A program made the position numbers and the translations under genes. The notes under the pieces are model-generated. The model worked only from the letters and a program-made list of their open reading frames with translations, did no database searches and had not been told where the DNA came from. This document shows, piece after piece, positions 12,030 to 23,781 of a stretch of DNA of 64,000 nucleotides (position 1 is its first letter; each line of letters starts with the position of its first letter). The DNA is from Corbicula japonica (Eukaryota > Mollusca > Bivalvia > Venerida > Cyrenidae), in contig JAZAYU010000009.1 in NCBI GenBank assembly GCA_038501625.1, positions 2,418,001 to 2,482,000 of the forward strand, in the 5' to 3' direction.

Positions 12030-13200
12030 CTGGACAAGATTTTTCTATTTATAGTAACAGTGACCTAGTTTTTGACCCCAGGTGACACATATTCAAACTC
12101 GTCCAATTCATAACTGGGACATATGTCCTGACCAAGTTTCTTTACAATCTGATAATCAGAGTAAAGTGTGACCACTATAGTGTAAACAAGAAAATTCTAT
12201 TTTTAGTAACAGTGACCTAGTTTTTGGACCCAGATGACCCATATTCGAACTTGTCTGAGAAATCATTGGGACAAACATCCTGACCAAGTTTCATGACAAC
12301 CGGAGCAAAAATGTGACCTCTAGAGTGTTAACAAGAAAATTGTATTTTTAGTAACAGTGACCTAGTTTTTGGACCCAGACGACCCATATTCAAAATTGTC
12401 CCAGAAATCATAGGGACAAACATCCTGACCAAGTGTCATGACAATCAGAACAAAAATGTGACCGCTAGAGTGTTAACAAGAAAATTCTATTTTTAGTTAC
12501 AGTGACCTAGTTTTTGGACCCAGATGATCCATATTCAAACTCATCCTAGAAATCATTGGGACAAACATCCTGACAAAGTTTCATGATAACTGGAGCAAAA
12601 ATGTGACTGCTACAGTGTTAACAAGAAAATTCTATTTATAGTAACAGTGACCTAGTTTTTGGACCCAGATGACCCATATTCAAACTCAGCCTAGAAATAA
12701 TTGGGACAAATATCCTGACCAAGTTTCATGATAATTGGAGCAAAAATGTGACTGCTAGTGTAAACAAGAAAATTCTATTTATAGTAACAGTGACCTAGTT
12801 TTTGGACCCAGATGACCCTTATTCGAACTCGTCCTAGAATTCATTGGGACAAACATCCTGACCAAGTTTCATGACAATCGGAGCAAAAATGTGACCGCTA
12901 GAGTGTTAACAAGAAAATTCAATTTTAAGTAACAGTGATCTAGTTTTTGGACGTAGATGACCCGTATTCGAATTCTTCTGACAAATCATTTGGACAAACA
13001 TCCTGACCAAGTTTCATGACAATCAGAACAAAAATGTGACCGCTAGAGTGTTAACAAGAAAATTCTATTTTTAGTAACAGTGACCTAATTTTTGGACCCT
13101 GATGACCCATATTGGAACTCGTCCGAGAAATCATTGGGACAAACATCCTGACCAAATTTCATGACAATCGGACAAAAAATGTAACCTCTACTGCGTTAAC
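12030..13200 (+). repeat. Tandem array, about 146-bp period, about 8 units
   Basis: The phrase AACAGTGACCTAGTTTTT recurs near 12057, 12209, 12353, 12499, 12653, 12787, 12932 and 13078. Each unit also has a CCTGACCAAGTTTCATG block. The 11640-12030 stretch holds more diverged units of the same family, with GACCTTGACC in place of GACCTAG. Confidence 0.9.
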
Positions 13201-13210
13201 AAAATTTACC

Positions 13211-13246
<36 letters not shown>
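13211..13246 (+). repeat. Interstitial telomere-like tract 1
   Basis: Five to six TTAGGG units with one TTTAGGG slip, ending GGTTAGGTAAA. TTAGGG is the usual animal telomere unit. The tract is joined on its right to the CATAACTCAGCC block of the element. Confidence 0.9.
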
Positions 13247-13372
13247 TAAAAAGGCCCATAACTCAGCCAAAAATAATCCGATCAGAAATTCCTTTGGACA
13301 TGCACAATAAGTCTTGGTGACAAACACTCCTGTGTAGTTTCAATGAAATCCCTCAAGCGGTTTCAGTTTACG

Positions 13373-13404
13373 TTAGGGTTAGGGTTAGGGTTTAGTGTTA
13401 GGGT

Positions 13405-13440
<36 letters not shown>
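13373..13440 (+). repeat. Interstitial telomere-like tract 2
   Basis: About eleven TTAGGG or TTTAGGG units with one changed unit (TTAGTG). It is again followed by GGTAAAAAGG and the CATAACTC block, so tract and block repeat together. Confidence 0.9.
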
Positions 13441-13829
13441 TAAAAAGGTCCATAACTCCGCCAAAAATAATCCGATCAGAAATTCCTTCGGATATGCACA
13501 TCTACACTTGGTGACAAACATTCCTGTGAAGTTTCAATGAAATCCCTGAAGCGGTTTGGGAGAAGAAGCGAGGACAAGATTTTGCTTAAAAGGGCCATAA
13601 CTCAGCCAAAAATAATCCGAGCAGAAATTCCTGACGATATGCACAACTAGGCTTGGTGACAAACATTCCTGTGAAGTTTCAAAGAAATCCCTCAAGCGGT
13701 TTATGACGAGAAGCGAGGACAAGATTATTTCGGACGGACGGAAAGACGGACGGACGGACGGACGGACGGACAGTGCGATTACTATATGCCTCCCTTCGGG
13801 GGCATAAAAATTTTTGGCAAACAATTGAT

Positions 13830-15365
13830 AAATTTAATAGATTAATGAAATCAGAAAGTAAAAGCAATATTTTCAAAATTACAAAAATTTTAAAGCTAAA
13901 GATTTGAGAGAAATAAACACGCAGGTAACACGAAGAAATAAGTAAGCAATAAATAATCTTGATAATAAAAAATCTCCCGGGAGTTTTATACATAACAAAA
14001 CTAGTATTTAATAATTTATAATTCAGGGAAATTTCGAGTATTTAATGCTTATATAAGTTTTTCCTATATTACAAACGTTACACACAGGCTTGAGTCGACC
14101 GTATTAATATCAATGTCTTCGTTTATATCAGTTCTGTGCAACTTAGTGCCGAGTTCTTTAATTTGGGTTTGGGCACATAGACGTCCGATTATTTTATTTA
14201 TTTTACAATCCTAATCCCCGCGATATTTAACTTCTGCCTGTTCCATTTCAACCTTAATTATTATTGCACTAGTGAAGAAATTAATTTTGTAGGAAAGCAA
14301 TTTTTATATGTGTAAAACTGGTGGAACGGTGTGTAAACTTAATACATTAAAGAATTTACACATTCAGTCATAATAAAAAAGCGGCAGAATTGTGTAGCCT
14401 TTTCACGATTTCTATATAGTATTACACCGAAAAACAAATCGGTACACTTTAAAATTCACTGAATCGATGCATTCGCTAGGTTCATAGTTTACAGAAACCA
14501 TTAACCTTGTTATGCACGGTACATGAAATACGCCATAAAACATATTTATTATTGATCTGTCATAACTTTGTTTTTACAACGCATCATTTATTGGGAGGGG
14601 TAAAATAAAATTTATGATCCATTTTTTCGATCAATTAATAAAATCCCGAATTCGTTCCAATTGTTGCGCTCTTGTTTGTCAAAATAATTAAAGAATAACA
14701 GTTTATTGAATTATTATATTTTACTGAAAAAAACTTACAATGTATTCTTGATACATGTTGAAGAAAGATAGTTTTTATTTGATCTATCTTTAATTCCAAT
14801 TGAGTACATCATTACGTGCTTATGTTTCAAATATGTTTAGAAATATGCCCTAAACTTAACAATTTCAATTTTCCGACTACATTTTACGATAAGATTTACA
14901 TTTTAACTTCTAAATTTGTAAATAGAAAGCATTTAACTTTTACAAATAATTAAACTTGTAACATTTATTTAAGTTATCTTAATATATATATATATATGTG
15001 GTTTTTGTTTGAGATAGGCTTGTATATAGATGTGACTGTATAATGACGATTTTAATTTCTTTATGCATTTTCTTATGATTGACAATTTTTAGTGACTCAA
15101 TGCGACATACAAAATGTCACATATTTCTTACCTGTTGATTTACCTGGGGTTCATTGTAATTTGTTACAATTATCACCTTTTTAGACTTTCGTCTGGGTTC
15201 ATTATATTAATCGGATTTTAATCACAACTTTATCGAAAAGAAATATACTTATTTCTAAATGCCATGAATAATTTATCTCGGAAATAAATTCAACAACATA
15301 GTAACCATGTATATCTGTTTAATATTTGGCATAATATGGCCTGGCAGTCGACAATAATCATCAAT
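13830..15365. other. Unannotated AT-rich stretch
   Basis: No domain, repeat or splice-like exon was recognised. A short (TA)n run lies near 14981-14996. Confidence 0.4.
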
Positions 15366-15625
15366 GTTCAAGTTTGATCAAATTTCAATGTTAAGTTAAT
15401 CAAATGATAATCCAATAATTAATCAAATGATAATCCAATAATTAATCAATCAAATCAATAATCGATCAAATCAATAATCAATTATCATCAAACAAATGTC
15501 ATTCAAATCAATTATCAATCAAATCAATTATCGATTAAATGTCAATTAAATCAAATACCAATCAAACGTCAGTCAAATCAAATATCAATAAAATAAATAA
15601 TCAATCAAATGTTAATCAATCCAAT
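15366..15625. repeat. Low-complexity ATCAA-rich repeat
   Basis: Irregular repeats of AATCAA, ATCAAAT and AATAATC run throughout. The open frame starting at 15539 (Asn- and Ser-rich) is a translation of this repeat and is not a credible gene. Confidence 0.8.
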
Positions 15626-15835
15626 TTTCATGGATTAAATGTCAAAAATTTTCTGCATTCATCAATACTGACTTGTAATCAATATGTCAATGTCGTAGGG
15701 ACCAAATGTACAAAGGGGAAGGAATTCATCTTATATCTGTTGGAGATTCCAAACAGTATATATGGAAATAAGTGCATTGACAAATTGTAATTTATCACTG
15801 AAGATAAGTTCACATTTAAAGTTCATATTCTCAAA

Positions 15836-16335
15836 GTCTATTATGCACAGCATCAAACATTCTGTCGACTGCCTGACGTGGTGTGGTGTTGACCTCCTGT
15901 CGTGATGGGGGTCTTAACACACATCAAGAACCGGAGAAACCAGATTTGCTTGATACGTGTATCGCTGATTTTATTAATTGTCAATTTTCCATTAGCATGA
16001 CGAAAAAATCTATTATGCATAGTATATAACATTTCGCCGACTGCCTGACGTGGTGTGGTGTCGACCGCCTGTCGTGATGGGAGTCTTAACGCACATCAAG
16101 AACCGGAGAAACCAGATTGGCTTGATACGGGTTTCGCTGATTTTGTGAATTGTCATATTTTCCACGAACACGACGAAAAGTCTCTTATGAACAGCATCAA
16201 ATATTAAACCGACTGTCTGACGTGGTGTGATGTCGACCGCCTGACATGATGGGGATCGTAACACAAAACTGGAACTGGAGAAACATGATTGGCTTGATCT
16301 AGGAGACGCTGATTTTGTGAATCTAAAAAAATACA
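15836..16335. repeat. Tandem repeat, three units of about 172 bp
   Basis: Units begin near 15838, 16010 and 16181 with TCTATTATGCACAGC-like text. Each contains GACTGCCTGACGTGGTGTG, a GTCGTGATGGG-like block and GGAGAAAC. The minus-strand open frame over the last two units translates the repeat and is not accepted. Confidence 0.85.
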
Positions 16336-16379
16336 GAAAAAAAGGAGAGCAGCCACGTTCACTCAAAAAATGAATTTAA

Positions 16380-18520
16380 GGGTGGGTGAGTGGATGCCAT
16401 TTTCGTTCCTAGCTTACATGTGCTGATGACGTCAAAGAATACGTCATCAAAAGATAACTCAAAAATGTATTACTAAATCATTCATCATGATTTTCGTCTC
16501 TTTCTTAAAGCATCAATATTAATTTATTCATTCTATAAATGGCATTATCGTCTATAGCCGATAATGCTTATTAGTACGTATTTGTTTCCGCCTATGAAAT
16601 AAGTAAAATATTGACGGATTCGCCAAAATTTAGTATTTACTTAATCTACTTAATTCAAAGTAATATCACAAAATTTCAAAACAATACTCCAACTTCTACA
16701 AATCAAACTACTAAGGCTCTATATTGTTTTCTGCACTTGACTGCCGAATTAAACAATCTTCCGTCAATGATCGTAAAATATCGGGAATGTTTGCAAATTT
16801 ACGGAGTCTTAAATTTTCACTTAAAATATTCGATAGTCGTGTTAGAAAAAGCTAAAAAGGACCAAAATGTTTTAAATTTAATTTAATAAAAATTAGTTTA
16901 AACAATAGCTTAATATTTTTTGCAAAATATGTAACCTGGGTTTTTTAAAACTTATAATTTGGATAAAAGATATTAACAATAGAATACGTAAGGATAAGCG
17001 AAAAAATCCCACTTTCTCTACAGTTTCTATGTAAATAAAAGGGAAAATAGGGTGGCTATATTCAAAGTCAAAAAGGACCAAATTATCGTTAAGATAAATT
17101 AAAATAAAAATAACCATCTTAATCGGCAGAACTTTATCTTTAATATGTACTATGGGATTTTTGGACTGTTTAAGAAATAAAAATGTAGTAAAGAAAAAAC
17201 TGAATTGTTCCTTCATAATCTATTGAGAAATTCGTTATCGATTTTTGCTAATCGATGATGAGCAAAGTTGGATATGATCATGCACATATTTATATCGAAA
17301 ACAATCATTCGATTTAAGTGGTTTTGTTTCGTATTTCTCAATAACTTCTGATCTGTTACAGCGCACCGTACTTGTGTAAACAATCATTTTCATCTACATT
17401 TAACCTCCGTTAGCAATCGGCACCCGTTTTTGAAACATTTGATACAATTTTTGAATAAGTTGCGCACACAAGTAGCCCGATTCTTGATTAAAAGCAATTT
17501 GCATACAAACCATAATATAAAATAGTATTGACTCAATAGCTTTAATTGACGTGATTCGAGAATTTTGGGGTTTTGAGATTATGTCTGCGTCTTATTCAAA
17601 ATTTCAACATTTCATACAAAATTAATGTTTGAACAGACTGGCATAAGTGATAAACATTTCAACGAAAATTATTGTTAACATAAGTTTATTTTTATTTTAT
17701 CATTATCGTTGAAATTATCAAAATTCCTACCTGAAGCGAATGATATTTCCCGTAAAAATATGTGCAGAATGACTTGGAATTTAATATAACATAGCATAAC
17801 TTAATGTGACTTTCAAAGCTTTATTTAAAAGGACAAGAACATTAACGAAATAAAATGTACAAAAAGTAAGGAGTAATATATCAGGAAACTTTAAACAATT
17901 CAATATATGTTAAATCTTATAGGCATACTTTGAATATCTATATTACACTTCGTACATATCATTACTCAAAAGTATAAAATATTTTAACTAAAATACAATA
18001 ACAATCGTAATCTCGGTACGGTATCACGAATTAGACAGAGGCCGTGATACCACTTTAATACGGCCTTCCATCTATTACAGCGTAACTTATTACGAGCCTG
18101 GCTTTGAAGCGTCAGATTTTTTTAAGAACGTTGTATTAAGACGTACTAATCGCCATTGTGAATTGAAATCGTCTGGATGATTGAGACTTGCATATCCACT
18201 GTCTCTGGTTACCACATCTCAAGGAGGAATCAACTGACCGATCTGCTAAAATGTTTTAGATTGTACTGCACATGACATGTTAGCATTAATTTAGGTAAAA
18301 CAAATACAAAACACTGACATGGCTGCAATGAAAGTTGGAATCTAACAAGTGTCGAATAAAAGATATGACTACGCTAACCCCACGCGTTAATGATTGCGCT
18401 ACCGAGACCATGTTAAGATGGCAAAATAGTGTTTTTATTACGCGAGTTAGCCTTTACCAGTGTTAATGGATGTTTAAAACTGTCATACTGCAATATCGCT
18501 GGCCCCATATTTCATAACTA
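16380..18520. other. Unannotated stretch
   Basis: No recognisable domain. It has two TGACGTCA/TACGTCA-like sites near 16425-16448, a possible cAMP-response-type motif, but no gene is evident next to them. Confidence 0.35.
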
Positions 18521-18521
18521 T

Positions 18522-18667
18522 GGCCCAAGATCACAAAACTAAGTTTTGAGATCAGTCTCAAATCTCAAGGATCTGATTGGCTGAAATGGCGACTTGTCGC
18601 CATTTCAGCCAATCAGATGCTTGAGATTTGAGACTGATCTCTAGATTTAGTTTTATGATCTTGGGCA
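18522..18667. mobile_element. Palindromic MITE, full copy
   Basis: The arms run GGCCCAAGATCACAAAACT to the centre GGCGACTTGTCGCC and back to GATCTTGGGCAC. Here the terminal block reads AAGATCA where the 2.6- and 6.1-kb copies have AAGGTTAT, so it belongs to a second subgroup shared with 22484-22632. Confidence 0.85.
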
Positions 18668-19515
18668 CAGATGTTGAAATACCTTGTTGTTTTTATTTTA
18701 AAATTAATTAGCCTTGAACTTGTATAAGATGCTCGTGAGAATCGCTATTAAAGACATATAGAAATCACAGTTGTTGTTGTCGTTGGTTTTGTGAAGTAAT
18801 ACCAGAAAAGGGATATGAAAAAGTCTTATACCAACATTAAAACATTCAGGATATAGTTTGAAAATGTTATATTTAGCAAAGATTCTAACATGTGATTGCA
18901 GTGCATCAATAGAATTTAAAATCATGACCAAGCTTAATTCGCACCATAGATGGATTTAGAAACTTTAAGATCAATATTCACTTGTTTTTGTTGTTTTTTT
19001 AATTTGATTAATCCGAAAGGAAACAATTTAAAAGTTATTAAATTGATATAACCAATATTTTTCGGCGTTAGCTGTCTAAGCTCACTTTTGACCTAGTTTT
19101 TCGACCAATGAAATGTTGTAAATAATACTCGTATTCTCTTATTATGCAGAGGGAAAATGAAATAAACTATTTCGATTGGTAGCTATTTACACCAGAGAGG
19201 CATCTAGCAGGGTGGAGAGGTATCTAGTGGGATTTTTATTATTATGCAGCGGAAAAATCAAATAGATTATTTTAATTGGTTGTTAGTGGGTGTTGTATTG
19301 GAGAAAAAAAACATATTTACGATTTAAATAACCAGTTGAGTCAATATTGATAGCTTAAATACAATTTTATATGGAATATTCTTGGGTGACAGGTAAACAC
19401 TTGCATACAAGTTTACACAGTGTAAAACGAAAGAGAAGTGTAGATATTTCTAGTTCTTAATGGTTCCTTTCTAGTTCCTTTGATACTGATTTTTAATTTC
19501 AAGTTCAAAAAACAA

Positions 19516-19588
19516 GTTCATTGTAGTGTAGTGGATGACACTCTCGCCTCTCAAGCCGAGGCCCCGGGTTCAATACTCAGGACGAACA
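19516..19588 (+). repeat. tRNA-like head (copy 2 of 4)
   Basis: It has A-box-like TGTAGTGTAGTGG and B-box-like GGGTTCAATAC. The anticodon-type loop is CTCTCAA, one base away from the CTCCCAA of the other copies. The acceptor stem is decayed. It joins directly to the next unit. Confidence 0.55.
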
Positions 19589-20039
19589 CTTTTTCGGCGT
19601 TAGCTGTCTAAGCTCACTTTTGACCTAGTTTTTCGACCAATGAAATGTTGTAAATAATTCTCGTATTCTCTTATTATGCAGAGGGAAAATGAAATAAACT
19701 ATTTCGATTGGTAGCTATTCACACCAGAGAGGCATCTAGCAGGGTGGAGAGGTATCTAGTGGGATTTTTATTATTATGCAGCGGAAAAATCAAATAGATT
19801 ATTTCGATTGGTTATTAGTGGGTGTTGTATTGGAGAAAAAACATATTTACGATTTAAATAACCAGTTAAGTCAATATTGATGGTTTAAATACAATTTTAT
19901 ATGGAATATTTTTGGGTGTCAGCTAAACACTTGCATACAAGTTTACACAGTGTAAAACGAAAGAGAAGTGTAGATATTTCTAGTTCTTACTGGTTTCTTT
20001 CTAGTTCCTTTGATACTGATATCAAGTACAAAAATACAG

Positions 20040-20112
20040 GTTCATTGTAGTGTAGTGGATGACACTCTCGCCTCCCAAGCGAAGGCCCCGGGTTCAATAC
20101 TCGGGAGGGACA
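20040..20112 (+). repeat. tRNA-like head (copy 3 of 4)
   Basis: It has A-box-like TGTAGTGTAGTGG, loop CTCCCAA in a CTCGC stem, B-box-like GGGTTCAATAC with a CCCGG/CTCGGG-type T arm, then GGGACA and a T run. The 5' acceptor half GTTCATT does not pair with AGGGACA. Confidence 0.6.
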
Positions 20113-21575
20113 CTTTTTTTAAAGTTAATTGACGTAAAAGTTGGTAGATTTCGCTCTTGTAACAGGCTGTTTGTATTTATTTTTATTAAATTTCAAGGAC
20201 ATTTATTCATCTTGAGTTCTAACTCTACAAGATGTATTTTATTGAAACTGAATAAATGTAGATCAAGACTTAATGTAAGACATTGCTTCTTTAACCGACT
20301 TGTTATCACTGTATGAAATTGTTGCAACAGCTTGAACATTTTTTTTGAAAGACACTTTCAATGAATTTATGAGTTGTCATGATTCGGTCGCTTAATCTCT
20401 AGGTCATACTAAGAAGGCAGGGAGGGTTCGTCAACAGCTATAACAAGTAAAATAAAATAACTAAACTGTGTCTGCTTCGCCTCTCTGTATTTCTTTCTTT
20501 CTTATATACGTGTATATATAAATATTTTCCATCAACGCCGTTTATCTTTTTTAAAGATATCTCTTGTTTAAAGTTAATTTACATAAAAGTTGGTAGATTT
20601 CGCTCTTGTAGCAGGCTGTTCGTATTTATTTTTATTAAATTTCAAGGACATTTATTCATATTGAGTTCTAACTCTACAAGAGGTATTTTATTGAAACTGA
20701 ATAAATGTAGATCAAGACTAAATGTAAGACATTGCTTCTTTAATCGACTTGTTATCACTGTATGAAATTGTTGCAACAGCTTGAACATTTTTTTGAAAGA
20801 CACTTTCAATGAATTTATGAGTTGTCATGATTCGGTCGCTTAATCTCTAGGTCATACTAAGAAGGCAGGGAGGGTTCGTCAACAGCTATAACAAGTAAAA
20901 TAAAATAACTAAACTGTGTCTGCTTCGCCTCTCTGTATTTCTTTCTTTCTTATATACGTGTATATATAAATATTTTTCATCAACGCCGTTTATCTTTTTT
21001 AAAGATATTTCTTGTTTGAATTTCGCAAAAAAAACCCCGAAAGTCGAGGTCGCACGGGAATTGGACTAACGGTAACATCAAGACAAAATCAAATGCACGT
21101 TGTTTTCATGACCTGCTTTTTTCGGCGTTAGCTGTCTTAGCTCACTTTTGACCTAGTTTTTCGACCAATGAAATGTTGTAAATAATACTCGTATTCTCTT
21201 ATTATGCAGAGGGAAAATGAAATAAACTATTTCGATTGGTAGCTATTCACACCAGAGAGGCATCTAGCAGGGTGGAGAGGTATCTAGTGGGATTTTTATT
21301 ATTATGCAGCGGAAAAATCAAATAGATTATTTCGATTTGTTATTAGTGGGTGTTGTATTGGAGAAAAAAACATATTTACGATTTAAATAACCAGTTAAGT
21401 CAATATTGATGGCTTAAATACAATTTTATATGGAATATTTTTGGGTGTCAGCTAAACACTTGCATACAAGTTTACACAGTGTAAAACGAAAGAGAAGTGT
21501 AGATATTTCTAGTTCTTACTGGTTTCTTTCTAGTTCCTTTGATACTGATTGTTAATTTCAAGTACAAAAATACAG

Positions 21576-21648
21576 GTTCATTGTAGTGTAGTGGATGACA
21601 CTCTCGCCTCCCAAGCGAAGGCCCCGAGTTCAACACTCGGGAGGGACA
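21576..21648 (+). repeat. tRNA-like head (copy 4 of 4)
   Basis: Same layout as the copy at 20040, with two changes in the T arm (CGAGTTCAACACTCGG) that restore stem pairing. That looks like either a compensatory change or a closer relative of the parent tRNA. Confidence 0.6.
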
Positions 21649-22110
21649 CTTTTTTTAAAGTTAATTGACGTAAAAGTTGGTAGATTTCGCTCTCGTAACA
21701 GGCTGTTTGTATTTATTTTTATTAAATTTCAAGGACATTTATTCATATTGAGTTCTAACTCTACAAGATGTATTTTATTGAAACTGAATAAATGTAGATC
21801 AAGACTTAATGTAAGACATTGCTTCTTTAACCGACTTGTTATCACTGTATGAAATTGTTGCAACAGCTTGAACATTTTTTTTGAAAGACACTTTCAATGA
21901 ATTTATGAGTTGTCATGATTCGGTCGCTTAATCTCTAGGTCATACTAAGAAGGCAGGGAGGGTTCGTCAACAGCTATAACAAGTAAAATAAAATAACTAA
22001 ACTGTGTCTGCTTCGCCTCTCTGTATTTCTTTCTTTCTTATATACGTGTATATATAAATATTTTCCATCAACGCCGTTTATCTTTTTTAAAGATATTTCT
22101 TGTTTGAAAT

Positions 22111-22483
22111 GGATCAATTTATAACCCATGCTTTGTTTTCCTCTGCTTGGTGTTGAGGCTCTGTCTTCTGGGTGTGGCCCTCCCTGATATGCATATTTCA
22201 CTTTTTTCAATAATTTTTAGGCTTGCATATATTTTATGTCTTGATATTAAGATGCGTTCAACCCTTGGCTAGGCGATGCGAACAGTAATATGCATTTACA
22301 TTTCCGCCTATGTAAAGGTGCTATCAAACAGAGCTTGCAATATTGCGATAACTGATGTGCTCCTTACCATCAACTGAAAACAATCTGGCCGTCAAGCTAT
22401 GCCTTCAGGAATGGCTTCTTTTACTCATTTTAAATCAACCCGCCTGCAGAAACCGGATGAGGAAGCCAATGGCTCCAAGAACT
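22111..22483. other. Unannotated stretch
   Basis: No domain or repeat boundary was recognised between the triplicated unit and the MITE. Confidence 0.35.
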
Positions 22484-22632
22484 GTGCCGAAGATCATCAT
22501 ACTAAATTTGGAGATCAGTCTTAAATCTCAAGCATCTGATTGGCTGAAATGACGACCAGTCGCCATTTCAGCCAATCATGTCCTTGAGATTTAAGACTGA
22601 TCTCAAATCTTAGTTCAATGATCTTGGGCGCT
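22484..22632. mobile_element. Palindromic MITE, full copy
   Basis: The arms meet at GACGACCAGTCGCC. Both carry the AATCTCAAG and CTGATTGGCTGAAATG blocks of the family and the GATCATT-type ends of the second subgroup. Confidence 0.8.
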
Positions 22633-22869
22633 GGTACACTTAATGAAATTATCAGTTTTACGTTCGGCATGTTCTCAGGCTACACATTGACTTTGAATCC
22701 TATTATTACAGACACAATCATTTTCTAAAAATCTTTTATTTATTAAAAATCATTCACATCTTGGGTCAACAAAATACACCGATGAACTCGAGCTGAACAA
22801 AGCAAACAATACAGAAAAACAAGCTAACTTTCTTGATCTTTATCTTTCCTTTGAAAACGATTGCGTGAC

Positions 22870-23781
22870 TACTAAAGTATACTATTAAAGAGATAATTTT
22901 GATATGAACAATGTTAATTTTCCATTTCTAAATGGTGATGTCCCTCAGCAATATCTTACCGTGTTTATATTTCACATCTTGTTCGTTTTTCTAGAGCTTT
23001 TAATAATGTTAAAGATTTCAATTATCGTTAATTGTTTGTTTTCAAACAGGATTATCGGTAGTTCAAATTTAGGAAAACCATTTGCTAGTTTTATCGCCGA
23101 TACCCAGATTTAACTTTAATACAGATGCAATTTAAAATCACTATTATTGCAATAAGTTATTTCTCAACCACTATTTAATGTAAATCTGATTTATAAACTA
23201 AAGAAAATAAAAGGCAAAGTTATTCGTAAAAAGTTTGTGACAGTGACAGAGAATTAAGAGTTTATGAAGGTTTATCGGGAAATCTTGTAAAAGAACATAG
23301 AAGCTCGTTGTTTTTCTTCATTTTGATCGTGTTCTCAATGATTTGATATCAGTGGCTTTGGTCGCAGTACGGTCATTGTAAACCCACCGTTTTCCTTGAC
23401 AAAGGTATCAGCTTCTCATGATGTATGTATGTGTATGTGTATGCAATATTTTTAGGTTGACGGATGGATTCGACCTGATTCACCAAGAAAACGTGTACTT
23501 GTTTGTTCATATGAGAACATTTTGTGGCAAGTGTGAGGTTATTGCACCATAAAACATTTGGGTTTGATTTTAGTTAAATGGTTATGGTCTCTATTTTGAA
23601 ATTGACCATTTTATAAAGCAAACTCTGTTCCTCTACTTTTTGGCTGAACGAACAGAGTTTGACTCCGCGGTTAAAAACTGAATTTTAAAAAAAACTGACT
23701 AGGAACAAGTAAGTTCTTTTTTTTTATTTTGAGTCATTTCCGGAATACCTTGACAAATGATACTCAACCAATAAAGCATAT
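22870..23781. repeat. Segmental repeat, right copy, part 1
   Basis: Collinear with about 780-1830. It lacks the half MITE of the left copy and about 100 bp next to it. The match breaks off after CAATAAAGC and resumes at about 45028, 21 kb further on. Confidence 0.85.

Larger units (their letters stand above)
11299..13810 (+). mobile_element. ACAAGAG-type non-autonomous element with tandem core
   Basis: It starts ACAAGAGCTGTCACTTG and ends GGGGGCATAAAAA. A subterminal inverted pair, TATGCCCCCGAA (11325-11336) and TTCGGGGGCATA (13795-13806), is perfect over 12 bases. Inside are about eight units of about 146 bp, two TTAGGG tracts, a repeated CATAACTC-type block and a GGAC run (13733-13770). 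A second head-like AGAGGGCCATGATGGCCCT at 11603 suggests nesting. The layout fits Helentron-related non-autonomous elements of molluscs (inference). No protein is encoded. Confidence 0.65.
19059..22110 (+). repeat. Triplicated unit with tRNA-like heads
   Basis: Three copies start with TTTTTCGGCGTTAGCTGTCT at 19059, 19590 and 21117. Unit 1 stops right after its tRNA-like segment. Unit 2 has a full tail and then a second copy of the tail (20572-21016). Unit 3 has one tail. The copies look almost identical, so the duplications are recent. The open frames at 20059 and 21595 differ at only two residues and are translations of the repeat, not genes. Confidence 0.85.

Noticed and set aside
15539..15790. 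Asn/Ser-rich 83-residue frame
   Set aside because: It lies in ATCAA-type low-complexity repeats.
20059..21852. Two nearly identical 85-residue frames suggesting duplicated genes
   Set aside because: They begin inside the tRNA-like head and run through the repeat body. Identity reflects recent duplication of the repeat.
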